Of a stretch of 64,000 bases of DNA, positions 30,177 through 39,285 are shown piece by piece. Made by a program: the position numbers and the translations under genes. The notes below the pieces were generated by a model that saw only the letters and a list, made by a program, of their open reading frames with translations, was not told the origin of the DNA and ran no database searches. The stretch comes from Micromonospora mirobrigensis (GTDB lineage Bacteria > Actinomycetota > Actinomycetes > Mycobacteriales > Micromonosporaceae): NCBI RefSeq assembly GCF_900091555.1, contig NZ_FMCX01000001.1, positions 248,001-312,000 on the forward strand, given 5' to 3'. Position 1 is the stretch's first letter. The number at the start of each line of letters is the position of its first letter.

Positions 30177-31670
30177 TCAGGCCAGCGGCAGCGTGGTGGC
30201 GATCGGCCAGGCCAGCAGCACCGTGCCCACCACGGCCGGCAGCCAGCCCGGCGCGCCGGCCCGGCGCAGCACCGCCGCCCAGGCCGCCGCCCACCCCGCC
30301 AGCACCGCGAAGAGCGGCACCACCAGCAGCACGAACCCGGGCGCCAGCCCGGCCACCGCCGCACCGGCGAGGACCAGCACGGTGAGGGCGAGCACGGCGG
30401 CGTAGCGGCCACTTCGGCCCGCCGCGACCCGCTCGGCGCCGAACAGGAAGACCAGGCAGCCCGCCGCCACGACCGGCAGCAGCCACCAGCGGGCGCCGAC
30501 CGGCCACGCCGCGGTGAAGCCGAGGTGGATCGGCACGGCCACCGACAGCAGCGCGTACCCGATGGTGAGGGCGGCCAGCGGCGCGGACCGCGAGCCGGCG
30601 TCCCGGGCCGGCGGGGCGAGCCGGCGGGCCAGCGCGACCAGCAGCAGCCCGGTGAGCAGCAGGTATCCGGTCACGTAGCCGCCGACGGCCAGCGGCAACC
30701 GGACGGTCGGCGCGACCGTGGCGGCGACCGCTGCCAACCCGGACGCGACCGTCACCGCGCCGAGCAGGAGCCACCAGCCGGCGGCCGGCCGCACCTCGGC
30801 GGCCTCCGCGCCGTTCCGACGTCGGCCCCGCAACGCCGCCACCAGCGGAACGAAGCCGAGCCCCAGGCCGAGCAGGAGCAGACCCGCGCCGACCAACCGG
30901 GCGCCCGGCCGCGGCGGCGGGCCGGCCGCCCCGCCGGGCAGGGCCGCGACCACCGCGTCGTGGGTACGCCGGGCGAAGAGCACCGAGATGTGCTCGGTCC
31001 CCGGAACCACGGTCAGGCTCCGCTCCCCCGCCGGGGCGGCGCGCACCGCCTCCTGCGCCGCCCGGCGGAAGTCGGGGAACTCGGCGCCCCCGACGACCAG
31101 GCTCAACGCCCGGGGCCGCCCGTACGGCAGGGCGCCCGCGTCCGGCAACGACACCGCCACGGTCGCCGCGATCTCCGGGTGCGTCGCGGCGTACCGGGTG
31201 ACCGCACCCGCCCCCATCGAGTGGCCGACCAGCACGATCCGGTCCGGGTCCACGTCCGGCAGGGCCCGCAGGTGCGCCACGGCCACGTCCAGGTCGTGTT
31301 CCAGCACGGCGCGCGCGGCGGAGCCGTCGCGGCCGGCGCCGGGCAGCCGGGCGGGGTTCGCGCCGTGCCCGGCGAAGTCGAGCAGCAGCGCCACCGCGCC
31401 GTGCCGGGCCACCGTGTCGGCGAGCGGACGCATCAGCCGGGCCGAGCCGGCGAAGCCGTGCGCCACCACCACCCCGGGGTGCCGGCCCGGCGACGACCCG
31501 GCCCGCACCTCGGTCAACGGCACGCCGTCGACGGTGACCTGACGGGTGCTCAGCCCGGCGTCGGCCTGGGCCAGCCGGACGCCGCCGAGCAGCACGGCGA
31601 GCAGGGCCAGCAGGGCGAGCAGCATTGTCGCGCGGGTGGCCGGGACGCGACCTGCGGGGCGGGCCGACAT
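30177..31670 (-). CDS. alpha/beta hydrolase fused to a multi-pass membrane domain
   Basis: The 497-residue product has an N-terminal membrane anchor (about residues 15-33) and an alpha/beta-hydrolase domain (about 45-240) with HGFAGS as oxyanion region, the nucleophile elbow GHSMGAG, and a late His in VVPGTEHISVLF. About eight membrane helices follow to the C-terminus. The hydrolase would face outside the cell if the first helix is a signal anchor. The substrate may be a lipid or ester. Its stop lies one base from the convergent DoxX-like stop. Confidence 0.87.
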   Translation of the reverse strand: MSARPAGRVPATRATMLLALLALLAVLLGGVRLAQADAGLSTRQVTVDGVPLTEVRAGSSPGRHPGVVVAHGFAGSARLMRPLADTVARHGAVALLLDFAGHGANPARLPGAGRDGSAARAVLEHDLDVAVAHLRALPDVDPDRIVLVGHSMGAGAVTRYAATHPEIAATVAVSLPDAGALPYGRPRALSLVVGGAEFPDFRRAAQEAVRAAPAGERSLTVVPGTEHISVLFARRTHDAVVAALPGGAAGPPPRPGARLVGAGLLLLGLGLGFVPLVAALRGRRRNGAEAAEVRPAAGWWLLLGAVTVASGLAAVAATVAPTVRLPLAVGGYVTGYLLLTGLLLVALARRLAPPARDAGSRSAPLAALTIGYALLSVAVPIHLGFTAAWPVGARWWLLPVVAAGCLVFLFGAERVAAGRSGRYAAVLALTVLVLAGAAVAGLAPGFVLLVVPLFAVLAGWAAAWAAVLRRAGAPGWLPAVVGTVLLAWPIATTLPLA

Positions 31671-31760
31671 GGCCGCACCCTACCGCCCGGGACGCGTGCG
31701 CCCCACCACCCGGACGGCCACCACCCGGCGCTCCTGGCCGGACCGACGCACACTGGGACC

Positions 31761-32519
31761 ATGGCGATTCCCCTCCCCCGGCCCACCGCGGTCGTCGGTC
31801 TCACCCGTTCCGCCCTCGACCAGGCGGCGTCCTTCGCCGCCGTGCCCACCCGCGCCTTCGCGGTGCTCGACGGCGTCGAGGCGCTGCTGGCCCGGATCAA
31901 CGGGGTGGTCGACCGGATCGAGGGGACGCTCGACCGCACCGACCGGGTCCTCGACGACGCCGAGTCGGCGGTCCGCGAGGTGGCTGTGATCAGCGCCGCC
32001 GCCACCGCCGCCATCGACAACGCCACCGAGGTGGCCGCGGCGGCCGCCGTCGTGGTGGGTGAGGCCGAGCGGGTCTCCGCCGCAGCCCTGACGGTGGTCG
32101 CCGACGCCGAGAAGGTGGCCGTCGCGGCGGGCGGGGTGGTCGGCGAGGCGGACGCGGTGGCCCGCCGGGCCGCCGGGACGATCGACGCCGCCACCGGGGC
32201 CACCACCACCGCGACGGAGCTGCTGGCCGCGTACGAGCCGGCGTTGCGGCGGGGCGCCCCGATGGCCGACCGGTTCGTCGCGGAACTCAGCCAGGAGGAG
32301 GTCACCGCCGCGATCCGGCTGGTCGACGAGCTGCCCAAGCTCAAGGAGCACCTGACCGCCGACGTGCTGCCGATCCTGGCCACCCTGGACCGGGTCGGCC
32401 CGGACCTGCACGACCTGCTCGACGTCACCCGGGACCTGAAACTCGCCGTGGCCGGCATCCCCGGCCTGGGCATGCTGCGCCGCCGCGGCGAGCGGCTCAG
32501 CGACGAACCGGAGAGCTGA
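31761..32519 (+). CDS. Ala/Val-rich helical repeat protein, apolipoprotein-like
   Basis: I do not recognise a named family. The 252-residue product is almost entirely helical. Between about residues 45 and 150 it repeats short units such as VVGEAERVSAAALTVVADAEK and VVGEADAVARRAAGTI, in a period close to 11-14 residues, as in phasin, apolipoprotein or methyl-accepting-type coiled coils. There is no signal peptide or clear membrane helix. The C-terminal third (LSQEEVTAAIRLVDELPKLKEHL) resembles amphipathic surface-binding helices. A lipid- or granule-surface role is possible but is inference. Confidence 0.75.
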   Translation: MAIPLPRPTAVVGLTRSALDQAASFAAVPTRAFAVLDGVEALLARINGVVDRIEGTLDRTDRVLDDAESAVREVAVISAAATAAIDNATEVAAAAAVVVGEAERVSAAALTVVADAEKVAVAAGGVVGEADAVARRAAGTIDAATGATTTATELLAAYEPALRRGAPMADRFVAELSQEEVTAAIRLVDELPKLKEHLTADVLPILATLDRVGPDLHDLLDVTRDLKLAVAGIPGLGMLRRRGERLSDEPES

Positions 32520-32535
32520 CCGTCCGGCCGGACGG
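32520..32535. terminator. short palindrome between convergent genes
   Basis: CCGTCCGGCCGGACGG is a perfect 16-base palindrome directly after the stop of the plus-strand gene and 10 bases beyond the ribokinase stop. It may act as a weak bidirectional terminator. Confidence 0.4.
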
Positions 32536-32544
32536 CCCGGCGCG

Positions 32545-33441
32545 TCAGGCCGGCGCGTAGAGCTCGTCGATCTCGTGCCGGCGGGGCAGCGCCACCGAGG
32601 CGCCCAGCCGCCGACAGCAGGCCGCCCCGGCCGCCGCCGCCCAGCGCACGGCATCCAGCAGGTCCCGCCCCTCGCCCCAGGCCACCGCGAGCGCGGCGGT
32701 GAACGCGTCGCCCGCGGCCGTGGAGTCCACCACCTCCACCCGGACGGCCGGGACGTGCACGGCCGTGCCGTCCCGGTCGCCGTACCAGGCGCCCTCACCG
32801 CCGAGGGTGAGCACCGCCCGGGGCACCAGCGCCAGCAGGGCGTGCGGGTCCTCCCGGCCGTGGCCGGTGAGCGCCTGCGCCTCGGTCTCGTTGACCACCA
32901 GCACGTCCACCGCGTCGAGCAGCTCCGCCGGCACCGGCCGGGCCGGCGCCGCGTTCAGGATCACCCGGGTGCCGGCCGCCCGGGCCGCCACCGCCGCCTC
33001 GGTCACCGTCTCGACCGGCACCTCAAGCTGGGTGACCAGCACGTCGGCGTCGCGTACGGCGGCCAGCTCCTCGGGGGTGAGCCCGGTGAACGACCCGTTC
33101 GCGCCGGGCGTCACCGTGATCAGGTTCTCGCCGTCGGCGTTCACCATCACCAGGGCCACGCCGGAGGTGCCGTAGACCACCCGCAGCTGGCCGGTGTCCA
33201 CCCCGGCGGCGGTGATCCGGGCCCGCAGGGTGACGCCGAACGAGTCGGAGCCGATCGCGCCGAGGAACGTGCAGGCGGCGCCGGCGCGTACCGCTGCCAC
33301 GGCCTGGTTGGCGCCCTTGCCACCGGGGACGGTGACGAAGTCGGTGCCGAGCACCGTCTCCCCCGGCCGGGGCAGGGTGGCCGCGGTGGCGACCAGGTCC
33401 ATGTTGGCGCTGCCCACCACCACGACGCGGGTCTGTCGCAC
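32545..33441 (-). CDS. rbsK: ribokinase (PfkB family)
   Basis: The 298-residue enzyme phosphorylates ribose to ribose-5-phosphate. It has the PfkB signatures VPGGKGANQAVAAVRAGA near residue 40 and VVDSTAAGDAFTAALA, with the catalytic Asp in AAGDAF, plus the sugar-binding NMD near residue 14. The GTG at 33441 has GGAGGAG eight bases upstream. No ribose transporter or repressor gene lies alongside; a related sugar or nucleoside kinase activity remains possible. Confidence 0.92.
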   Translation of the reverse strand: MRQTRVVVVGSANMDLVATAATLPRPGETVLGTDFVTVPGGKGANQAVAAVRAGAACTFLGAIGSDSFGVTLRARITAAGVDTGQLRVVYGTSGVALVMVNADGENLITVTPGANGSFTGLTPEELAAVRDADVLVTQLEVPVETVTEAAVAARAAGTRVILNAAPARPVPAELLDAVDVLVVNETEAQALTGHGREDPHALLALVPRAVLTLGGEGAWYGDRDGTAVHVPAVRVEVVDSTAAGDAFTAALAVAWGEGRDLLDAVRWAAAAGAACCRRLGASVALPRRHEIDELYAPA

Positions 33442-33478
33442 CGGCTCTCCTCCGAGGGTCGAGTGGGAACCCGGCCGG

Positions 33479-34273
33479 TCAGGCGGCGCGGGCGGTGAAC
33501 CGGTCGCCGCGCCGCTCGACCAGCAGCGGCAGGCCGAAGGTCTTGGAGAGGTTGTCGGCGGTCAGCGTGTCACCGAGCAGCCCCTGGGCGACCACGCCGC
33601 CGTCGCGCAGCAGCAGCGCGTGGGTGAAGCCCGGCGGGATCTCCTCGACGTGGTGGGTGACCAGCACCAGGGCGGGCGCGTCCGGGTCGTACGCCAGCTC
33701 GGCCAGCCGGGCGACCAGGTCCTCGCGGCCGCCCAGGTCAAGCCCGGCGGCCGGCTCGTCGAGCAGCAGCAGCTCCGGGTCGGTCATCAGCGCCCGGGCG
33801 ATCTGCACCCGCTTGCGCTCCCCCTCCGACAGCGTCCCGTACGCCCGGTCGGCGAGGTGGCCGATGCCCAGCTGACCGAGCAGGGCGTGGGCCCGCCGCT
33901 CGTCGCCCGGGTCGTAGCTCTCCCGCCAGCGGCCCACCACCGACCAGGCGGCGGTGACCACCACGTCGGTGACCCTCTCCTCGGCCGGCAGCCGCTCGGC
34001 GAGCGCGGCGGTGGAGAGGCCGATCCGGGTCCGCAGCTCGTTGACGTCGGTACGCCCGATCCGCTCGCCGAGCACGTGCGCGGTGCCCACGGTCGGGTGC
34101 AGCCGGCCGGCGGCAAGGTTCAGCAGGGTGGTCTTGCCGGCGCCGTTCGGCCCGAGCACCACCCACCGTTCGTCCAGTTCGACGCGCCAGTCGACGCCGT
34201 CCAGCAGGGCGGTGCCGGACCGGCGTACCGCCACCCCGTCCAGGCTGACCACCAGATCCGCATCCACAGTCAC
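33479..34273 (-). CDS. stand-alone ABC transporter ATP-binding protein
   Basis: The product of about 264 residues has Walker A GPNGAGKTT, a Q-loop region, the ABC signature LSEGERKR, Walker B LLLLDEPAAGLD and the H-loop LVTHHVEEIP. It resembles YlmA-type cytosolic ABC ATPases more than importers, and no permease gene is adjacent. The GTG at 34273 or 34267 is the likely start. It lies upstream of the ribokinase gene on the same strand (37-base gap). The function may be non-transport. Confidence 0.88.
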   Translation of the reverse strand: MTVDADLVVSLDGVAVRRSGTALLDGVDWRVELDERWVVLGPNGAGKTTLLNLAAGRLHPTVGTAHVLGERIGRTDVNELRTRIGLSTAALAERLPAEERVTDVVVTAAWSVVGRWRESYDPGDERRAHALLGQLGIGHLADRAYGTLSEGERKRVQIARALMTDPELLLLDEPAAGLDLGGREDLVARLAELAYDPDAPALVLVTHHVEEIPPGFTHALLLRDGGVVAQGLLGDTLTADNLSKTFGLPLLVERRGDRFTARAA

Positions 34274-34403
34274 CCGCCCATCCAACCACGCACCGCGTGG
34301 GTGCCCCCCACGGGCGGCCGGGCGGCCATAGGGTGGGGCGCCGTGTCATGAGTCACCCCGGGAGAGGACACCTGATGCCCGTACGCGACGGCGAGGCCGC
34401 CGG

Positions 34404-35429
34404 ATGAGCGCGGTCGTCGAGATCGACGGCCTGCGCAAGTCGTTCCACAGCCTGCGGCACGGCCGCCGGGTGGCGGTGGACGGCTTCGACCTGTTGGTGG
34501 AGGCCGGCCAGGTGCACGGCTTCCTCGGCCCGAACGGCTCGGGCAAGACGACCACCCTGCGGGCGCTGCTCGGCCTGGTCCGGTCCGACAGCGGCCGGAT
34601 GCGGGTGCTGGGCGCGGAGTCGCCGCAGCGGTTGGCCGAGGTGGCCGGCCGGGTCGGCGCGATCGTGGAGAGCCCACAGTTCTTCGGCAACTTCACCGCG
34701 CACCGCACGCTGCGCCTGCTCGCGGTCGCCGGCGGAGTGCCCACCACCCGGGTCGACGAGGTGCTGGAGCAGGTGGGCCTGCGCGACCGCGGCCACGAGC
34801 GGGTCCGCGGCTATTCGCTGGGCATGAAGCAGCGGCTGGCGGTCGCCTCGGCGCTGCTGAAGAACCCCGAGCTGCTGATCCTCGACGAGCCGGCGAACGG
34901 GCTGGACCCGGCGGGCATCCGGGAGATGCGGGACCTGGTCCGGTCGCTGGCCGCGGCGGGGGTGACCGTGCTGCTCTCCAGTCACATCCTCGGCGAGATC
35001 CAGCTGATCTGCGACCACGTGACGATCATCTCCCGGGGCCGCCGGGTGGCGGCCGGTCGGGTGGAGGAGGTGCTGGCCGGCTTCGACCAGCACCAGTGGC
35101 GGGTCGGGGTGGCCGACCCGGGGCACGCCGCCCAGCTGCTGGCCGCCGCCGGGGTTCCGGTCACCGCCGACGGCGACCACCTGGTGGCGACCGGGCTGGC
35201 CGACCCGGAGGTGATCTCCCGGACCCTCGGCGAGCAGGGCCTGTGGGTTCGCGAGCTGACCCCGCTCCGACCCGACCTGGAGAGCGTCTTCCTGGAGCTG
35301 ACCGGCACCGCGCCGGACCGGGCCGAGCCCCGGCAGGTGGACGACTCGGTGCTGCCGGCGCCGCGCCGGTCGGAATCGACGATCGACCTGGACGTGACCG
35401 TGGGCGACAACCGGGAGGTGCAGGCGTGA
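34404..35429 (+). CDS. ABC transporter ATP-binding protein (ABC-2 type)
   Basis: The 341-residue ATPase has Walker A GPNGSGKTT, the signature YSLGMKQR, Walker B LLILDEPANGLD and the H-loop LLSSHILGEI, followed by a C-terminal extension of about 100 residues. It pairs with the permease gene that starts before its stop (GTGA overlap at 35426). ABC-2 systems of this layout export drugs, lipids or peptides. No dedicated substrate gene is adjacent. Confidence 0.93.
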   Translation: MSAVVEIDGLRKSFHSLRHGRRVAVDGFDLLVEAGQVHGFLGPNGSGKTTTLRALLGLVRSDSGRMRVLGAESPQRLAEVAGRVGAIVESPQFFGNFTAHRTLRLLAVAGGVPTTRVDEVLEQVGLRDRGHERVRGYSLGMKQRLAVASALLKNPELLILDEPANGLDPAGIREMRDLVRSLAAAGVTVLLSSHILGEIQLICDHVTIISRGRRVAAGRVEEVLAGFDQHQWRVGVADPGHAAQLLAAAGVPVTADGDHLVATGLADPEVISRTLGEQGLWVRELTPLRPDLESVFLELTGTAPDRAEPRQVDDSVLPAPRRSESTIDLDVTVGDNREVQA

Positions 35430-36430
35430 GACTGGTCCGTGCCGAGGCGGAGCGGCTCGCCGCCCGCCGTTTCGTGCAGTTGATGGTGGTCCTGCTGGTG
35501 CTCGCCTTCGGCATCACCGCGGCGACCACGCTGGCCGACTCGCACCAGCCCACCGCCAGTGAGCTGGCGTCGGCCGAGCGGCAGGCCGTCGAGGCGCAGC
35601 AGAGCATGGAGGACAGCTACCGCAACTGCGTGGCGGTCCACCAGGGCAGCGCCCCGCAGGGGCAGGCCGACGAATACCCCGAGGACTGCTCGTTCCTGGA
35701 TCCGGCGCAGCAGGAGCGGCTGCCGGTGGCCGGTGACTTCCTCTACAACGTGTTCACCTTCGCCGACGAGGCGCGCCCGCTGCTGTTCTTCCTGATCGCC
35801 TTCCTGCTGCTCTTCGGCTTCCTGGTGGGGGCGTCCTACGTCGGGGCGGACCTGAACTCCGGCGGGGTGGTGAACCTGCTGCTCTGGCGCCCGCGCCGGC
35901 TGGCCGTGCTGGGCGCGAAGCTGGGCACCCTGCTCGGCGGCGTGCTGTTGCTGTCGGTGCTGGCGTCGGCGGCGTACCTGGCGACGTTCTGGCTGATCGG
36001 GCAGTGGGCGGGCCGGCCGGGGCGGTTGGACGACGCGTTCTGGCGCTCGCTGGGCGGCCTGTTCGGGCGGGGGCTGCTGCTGGTGCTGCTCGGCACGGCG
36101 GTGGGCTTCGCGATCGCCACGCTGGGCCGGCACACCGCGGCGGCGCTCGGCGCGGCGGCCGGGTACGTGGTGGTCTGGGAGGGCGGCGCCCGGGTGGTGA
36201 TGGAGATCCTGGACGTCCGCAGCCCGGAGCGCTGGGTGCTCTCCAGCTACGTCGGGGCGTGGCTCAACGGCCGCATCCAGTTCTCCACGGACGTGGTCTG
36301 CTACGGCCGGAGTGACTGCTCCGGGGTGTGGTCGCTGACCGCGGCCGAGTCGCTGCCGGTGCTGCTGACGGTCGCCGCGGTGCTGGTGGTGGCGGCGTTC
36401 GCGGTGTTCCGCCGCCGCGACCTGATCTGA
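35426..36430 (+). CDS. ABC-2 type transporter permease
   Basis: The 334-residue product has one N-terminal membrane helix (about residues 13-33), an extracytoplasmic loop of about 70 residues with two cysteines (RNCVAVH and EDCSFLD) that could form a disulfide, and five more helices from about residue 108 to the end, which reads FAVFRRRDLI. It is translationally coupled to the ATPase gene. The bidirectional hairpin at 36437 follows directly. Confidence 0.9.
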   Translation: MRLVRAEAERLAARRFVQLMVVLLVLAFGITAATTLADSHQPTASELASAERQAVEAQQSMEDSYRNCVAVHQGSAPQGQADEYPEDCSFLDPAQQERLPVAGDFLYNVFTFADEARPLLFFLIAFLLLFGFLVGASYVGADLNSGGVVNLLLWRPRRLAVLGAKLGTLLGGVLLLSVLASAAYLATFWLIGQWAGRPGRLDDAFWRSLGGLFGRGLLLVLLGTAVGFAIATLGRHTAAALGAAAGYVVVWEGGARVVMEILDVRSPERWVLSSYVGAWLNGRIQFSTDVVCYGRSDCSGVWSLTAAESLPVLLTVAAVLVVAAFAVFRRRDLI

Positions 36431-36436
36431 GGGACC

Positions 36437-36466
36437 GCCGGCCGGCCCGTCCGCGGGTCGGCCGGC
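36437..36466. terminator. bidirectional hairpin terminator
   Basis: A 12-bp stem (36437-36448 with 36455-36466, one G-U pair) and a 6-base loop fill the gap between the convergent permease and ROK genes. Confidence 0.7.
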
Positions 36467-37642
36467 TCAGCCCACGGTGGAGCCGAAGACCTCGTCGCGG
36501 ACCGCGTCCAGCGCGGTGCGCAGCGCGCCGCGCAGGATCGGCTCCTCGGTCAGCCCGGTCACCACCACCCGGGGGCGGACCAGGGTGATCGCGGCCACCT
36601 CGTGCTGCACCCGCTCGGCGAGCGCCGCGCCACCGGCCTGACCGACCTCACCGGCGAGCACCACCAGCGGCGGGTCCAGCACCACGCAGGTGCTGGCCAC
36701 GCCGAGGGCCAGCCGGCGGGCCAGTTCGTCGAGCATCGGGCCGCCGGCGGTGCCGGCGTCGATCGCCGCCCGCACGGCCGCCGCCGCGTCCGGGGCGGGG
36801 AAACCGTGCTCGCGGGCCACCGCGAGGACCGCGTCCGCCCCGGCCAGTTGCTGGAAGGCCGGCTTGGCCCGGCGGGAGACGTCGCGCGGGATCGGCACCC
36901 CGGGCACCGGCAGGTAGCCGATCTCGCCGGCCGCGCCGGTGCTGCCGTGGTGCAGCCGGCCGCCGAGCACGATCGCCAGGCCGACGCCGGCGCCCACCCA
37001 GACCAGCACGAAGTCCGGAACGCCCCCGGCGGCGCCGGACTGCGCCTCGGCGACCGCGGCCAGGTTGACGTCGTTCTCGAAGACCACCGGGATGCGCAGG
37101 TCCTCGCGGAGCGCGGCGAGCAGCCCCCGATGCCAGCGGGGCAGGTTGAACGCGAAGGTGATGTCGCCGGTGGCCGGATCGACCAGGCCGGGGGTGCCCA
37201 GCACCACCCGCCGTACGGTGGACAACTCCGCGCCGGCGCTGCGGGCCGCCTGGACCACCGCGTTGTGCACCACGCCGACCGGGTCGTCGGTGTCCCGGGT
37301 GGACTGTTCCACCCGGCCGTTGACCGCGCCGGTGATGTCGGCGCAGGCGGCCACCACCCGGTCGGCGCCGACGTCCACGCCGACCACGTGCGCGCTGCCC
37401 GGGCGTACGGCGTAGAGCTGGGCGTTCGGGCCGCGCCCGCCGGCCTGCTCGCCGACCCGGGTGACCAGGCCGCGTTCCTCCAGCCGCTCCACCAGCTGCG
37501 AGGCGGTGACCTTGGACAGCCCGGTCAGCTCGCCCAGCCGGGCCCGGGTCAGCGGCCCGCGTTCCAGCAGCAGCTCCAGCGCCGCGCGGTCGTTGAGCGC
37601 CCGCAACAGGCGGGGGGTACCGGGCAGCCGGGTCGCACTCAT
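36467..37642 (-). CDS. ROK family transcriptional repressor
   Basis: The 391-residue protein has an N-terminal winged helix (LTRARLGELTGLSKVTASQLVERLEERGLV) and a ROK domain with the ATP-phosphate motif VGVDVGADRV and the catalytic-type ENDVNLAA. The usual zinc-binding cysteine cluster of NagC/Mlc proteins is absent (the region reads RRAKPAFQQLAG). It is divergent from a GH3 hexosaminidase gene, so N-acetylglucosamine or a wall-derived sugar is a likely effector. The gap between the two genes holds an operator candidate. Confidence 0.92.
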   Translation of the reverse strand: MSATRLPGTPRLLRALNDRAALELLLERGPLTRARLGELTGLSKVTASQLVERLEERGLVTRVGEQAGGRGPNAQLYAVRPGSAHVVGVDVGADRVVAACADITGAVNGRVEQSTRDTDDPVGVVHNAVVQAARSAGAELSTVRRVVLGTPGLVDPATGDITFAFNLPRWHRGLLAALREDLRIPVVFENDVNLAAVAEAQSGAAGGVPDFVLVWVGAGVGLAIVLGGRLHHGSTGAAGEIGYLPVPGVPIPRDVSRRAKPAFQQLAGADAVLAVAREHGFPAPDAAAAVRAAIDAGTAGGPMLDELARRLALGVASTCVVLDPPLVVLAGEVGQAGGAALAERVQHEVAAITLVRPRVVVTGLTEEPILRGALRTALDAVRDEVFGSTVG

Positions 37643-37655
37643 GTTACGTCCTCAG

Positions 37656-37677
37656 GTTTCCGTAAACTTTGTTGACC
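37656..37677. promoter_or_regulatory. candidate ROK operator between repressor and hexosaminidase genes
   Basis: An AT-rich stretch with core GTAAACTTTGTTGAC stands out in GC-rich DNA, 14 bases upstream of the ROK start. It resembles AAA-CTTT-type ROK operators. Its symmetry is imperfect and the call is inference. Confidence 0.4.
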
Positions 37678-37805
37678 AACCGACCCGGGGGCGGTTCCCG
37701 TAGCGTATCGGCCGCCCGGAACGGCGGTACCCGGGCGACCGGGCAGCGCCGCCGGCCGGCCCGGTCAGGTCGGTCACCCGTACCGGCGGGCGTCGAAGGA
37801 GGAAT

Positions 37806-39254
37806 GTGGTGGGGCTGGATCCAGGACTGCGCCGGTTGGCGCTGGGCACGCTGCTGGCCGCGTACCCGGGGCCGGTTCCGCCGGACTGGGCGGTCGACCT
37901 GGTGGCCGAGGGGCTGGCCGGGCACACCCTGTTCGGCACGAACGTGCACGACCCGGCGCAGGTGGCGGCGAGCACCGCCGCGCTGCGGGCCGGGCGGGCC
38001 GACGTGCTGGTGGCCATCGACGAGGAGGGCGGCGACGTCACCCGGCTGGCGCACGCCACGGGCAGCCCGTACCCGGGTAACGCGGCGCTCGGCGCGGTGG
38101 ACGACGTGGGCCTGACCCGCGAGGTGTACGCGGCGATCGGCGCGGAGCTGGCGGCGCTCGGCGTGACCCTGGACCTGGCGCCGACGGTGGACGTGAACAC
38201 CGCCGACGAGAACCCGGTGATCGGCACCCGCTCGTTCGGCGCCGACCCGCTCCGGGTGGCCGCCCATTCGGCCGCCGCGGTGCTCGGTCTCCAGGCGGCC
38301 GGGGTGGCGGCCTGCGCCAAGCACTTCCCCGGTCACGGCGCGACGGTCGCCGACTCGCACCACGAGCTGCCCACGGTCGACGTGCCTCCGGCGGTGCTCA
38401 GGGAGCGTGACCTGCCGCCGTTCGCCGCGGTGATCGACGCCGGGGTGGAGGCGATCATGACCGCGCACATCCGGGTCCCGGCGCTCACCGGCGACGGGCC
38501 GGCCACGTTCAGCCGGGCGGTCCTGGTGGACCTGCTGCGCGGCGAGTACGGCTTCACCGGTGTGGTGGTCACCGACGCGCTGGAGATGCAGGGGGCGGCG
38601 CTGACCGCCGGCGGAGTGGGGCCGGCCGCCGTGCGCGCGCTGGCCGCCGGGGCGGACCTGCTCTGCGTGGGCGCGAAGGTCGACGCGTCGCTGGTCGAGC
38701 GGGTGGTCACCGGGATCGTGGCGGCGATCGGCGACGGTGGGCTGGACCGGGTGCGGGTGGAGCAGGCGGCGGAGCGTACCGCCGCGCTGGCCGCCCGGAC
38801 CCGCGCGGCGACGGCCGTCCCCGCGACGGCCGACCTGGGGTACGCGGCCGCCCGGCGGGCGGTCCGCGTGGAGGGGACGGTCGACGGCCTGGACCGGCCG
38901 CTGGTGGTGCAGGTGTACGCCGCCTCGACGATCGCCGAGGGTCGGGTGCCGTGGGGGCTGGGCCCGCACCTGACCGACGTCGAGCAGGTGCGGGTGGTGG
39001 CCGAGGAGGCCGACCCGCAGGAGCTGCGCCGGCTCGCCGGGGCCCGGCCGATCGTGCTGGTGGGCCGGCACCTGCACCGGCTGCCCGGCGCATCGGACCT
39101 GGTGGCCGCGCTGGCCGCCGCGCATCCGACGACGGTGGTGGAGATGGGCTGGCCGGCGGCCTGGCGGCCGGCGGGGGCGCGGGCCTTCGTCACCACCTAC
39201 GGTGCGAGCCACGCCAACGGGCGGGCCGCCGCGGAGGTGCTCGGGCTGGTCTGA
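37806..39254 (+). CDS. GH3 beta-N-acetylhexosaminidase (NagZ-like)
   Basis: The 482-residue enzyme has the NagZ-type motif around Lys172-His in KHFPGHGATVADSHHELP, with the acid/base His in DSHH (residues 183-186), and the nucleophile Asp257 in VVTDALEMQG. These enzymes remove N-acetylglucosamine from muropeptides or chitin fragments. There is no signal peptide, so it acts in the cytoplasm on imported or recycled sugar. About 130 extra C-terminal residues form a second domain. AAGGAGG precedes the tandem GTG start; the second GTG (37809) has slightly better spacing. The divergent ROK gene probably regulates it. Confidence 0.93.
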   Translation: MVGLDPGLRRLALGTLLAAYPGPVPPDWAVDLVAEGLAGHTLFGTNVHDPAQVAASTAALRAGRADVLVAIDEEGGDVTRLAHATGSPYPGNAALGAVDDVGLTREVYAAIGAELAALGVTLDLAPTVDVNTADENPVIGTRSFGADPLRVAAHSAAAVLGLQAAGVAACAKHFPGHGATVADSHHELPTVDVPPAVLRERDLPPFAAVIDAGVEAIMTAHIRVPALTGDGPATFSRAVLVDLLRGEYGFTGVVVTDALEMQGAALTAGGVGPAAVRALAAGADLLCVGAKVDASLVERVVTGIVAAIGDGGLDRVRVEQAAERTAALAARTRAATAVPATADLGYAAARRAVRVEGTVDGLDRPLVVQVYAASTIAEGRVPWGLGPHLTDVEQVRVVAEEADPQELRRLAGARPIVLVGRHLHRLPGASDLVAALAAAHPTTVVEMGWPAAWRPAGARAFVTTYGASHANGRAAAEVLGLV

Positions 39255-39285
39255 ACCGGCCGACCGGCGGGTACTGGGCACCGGT

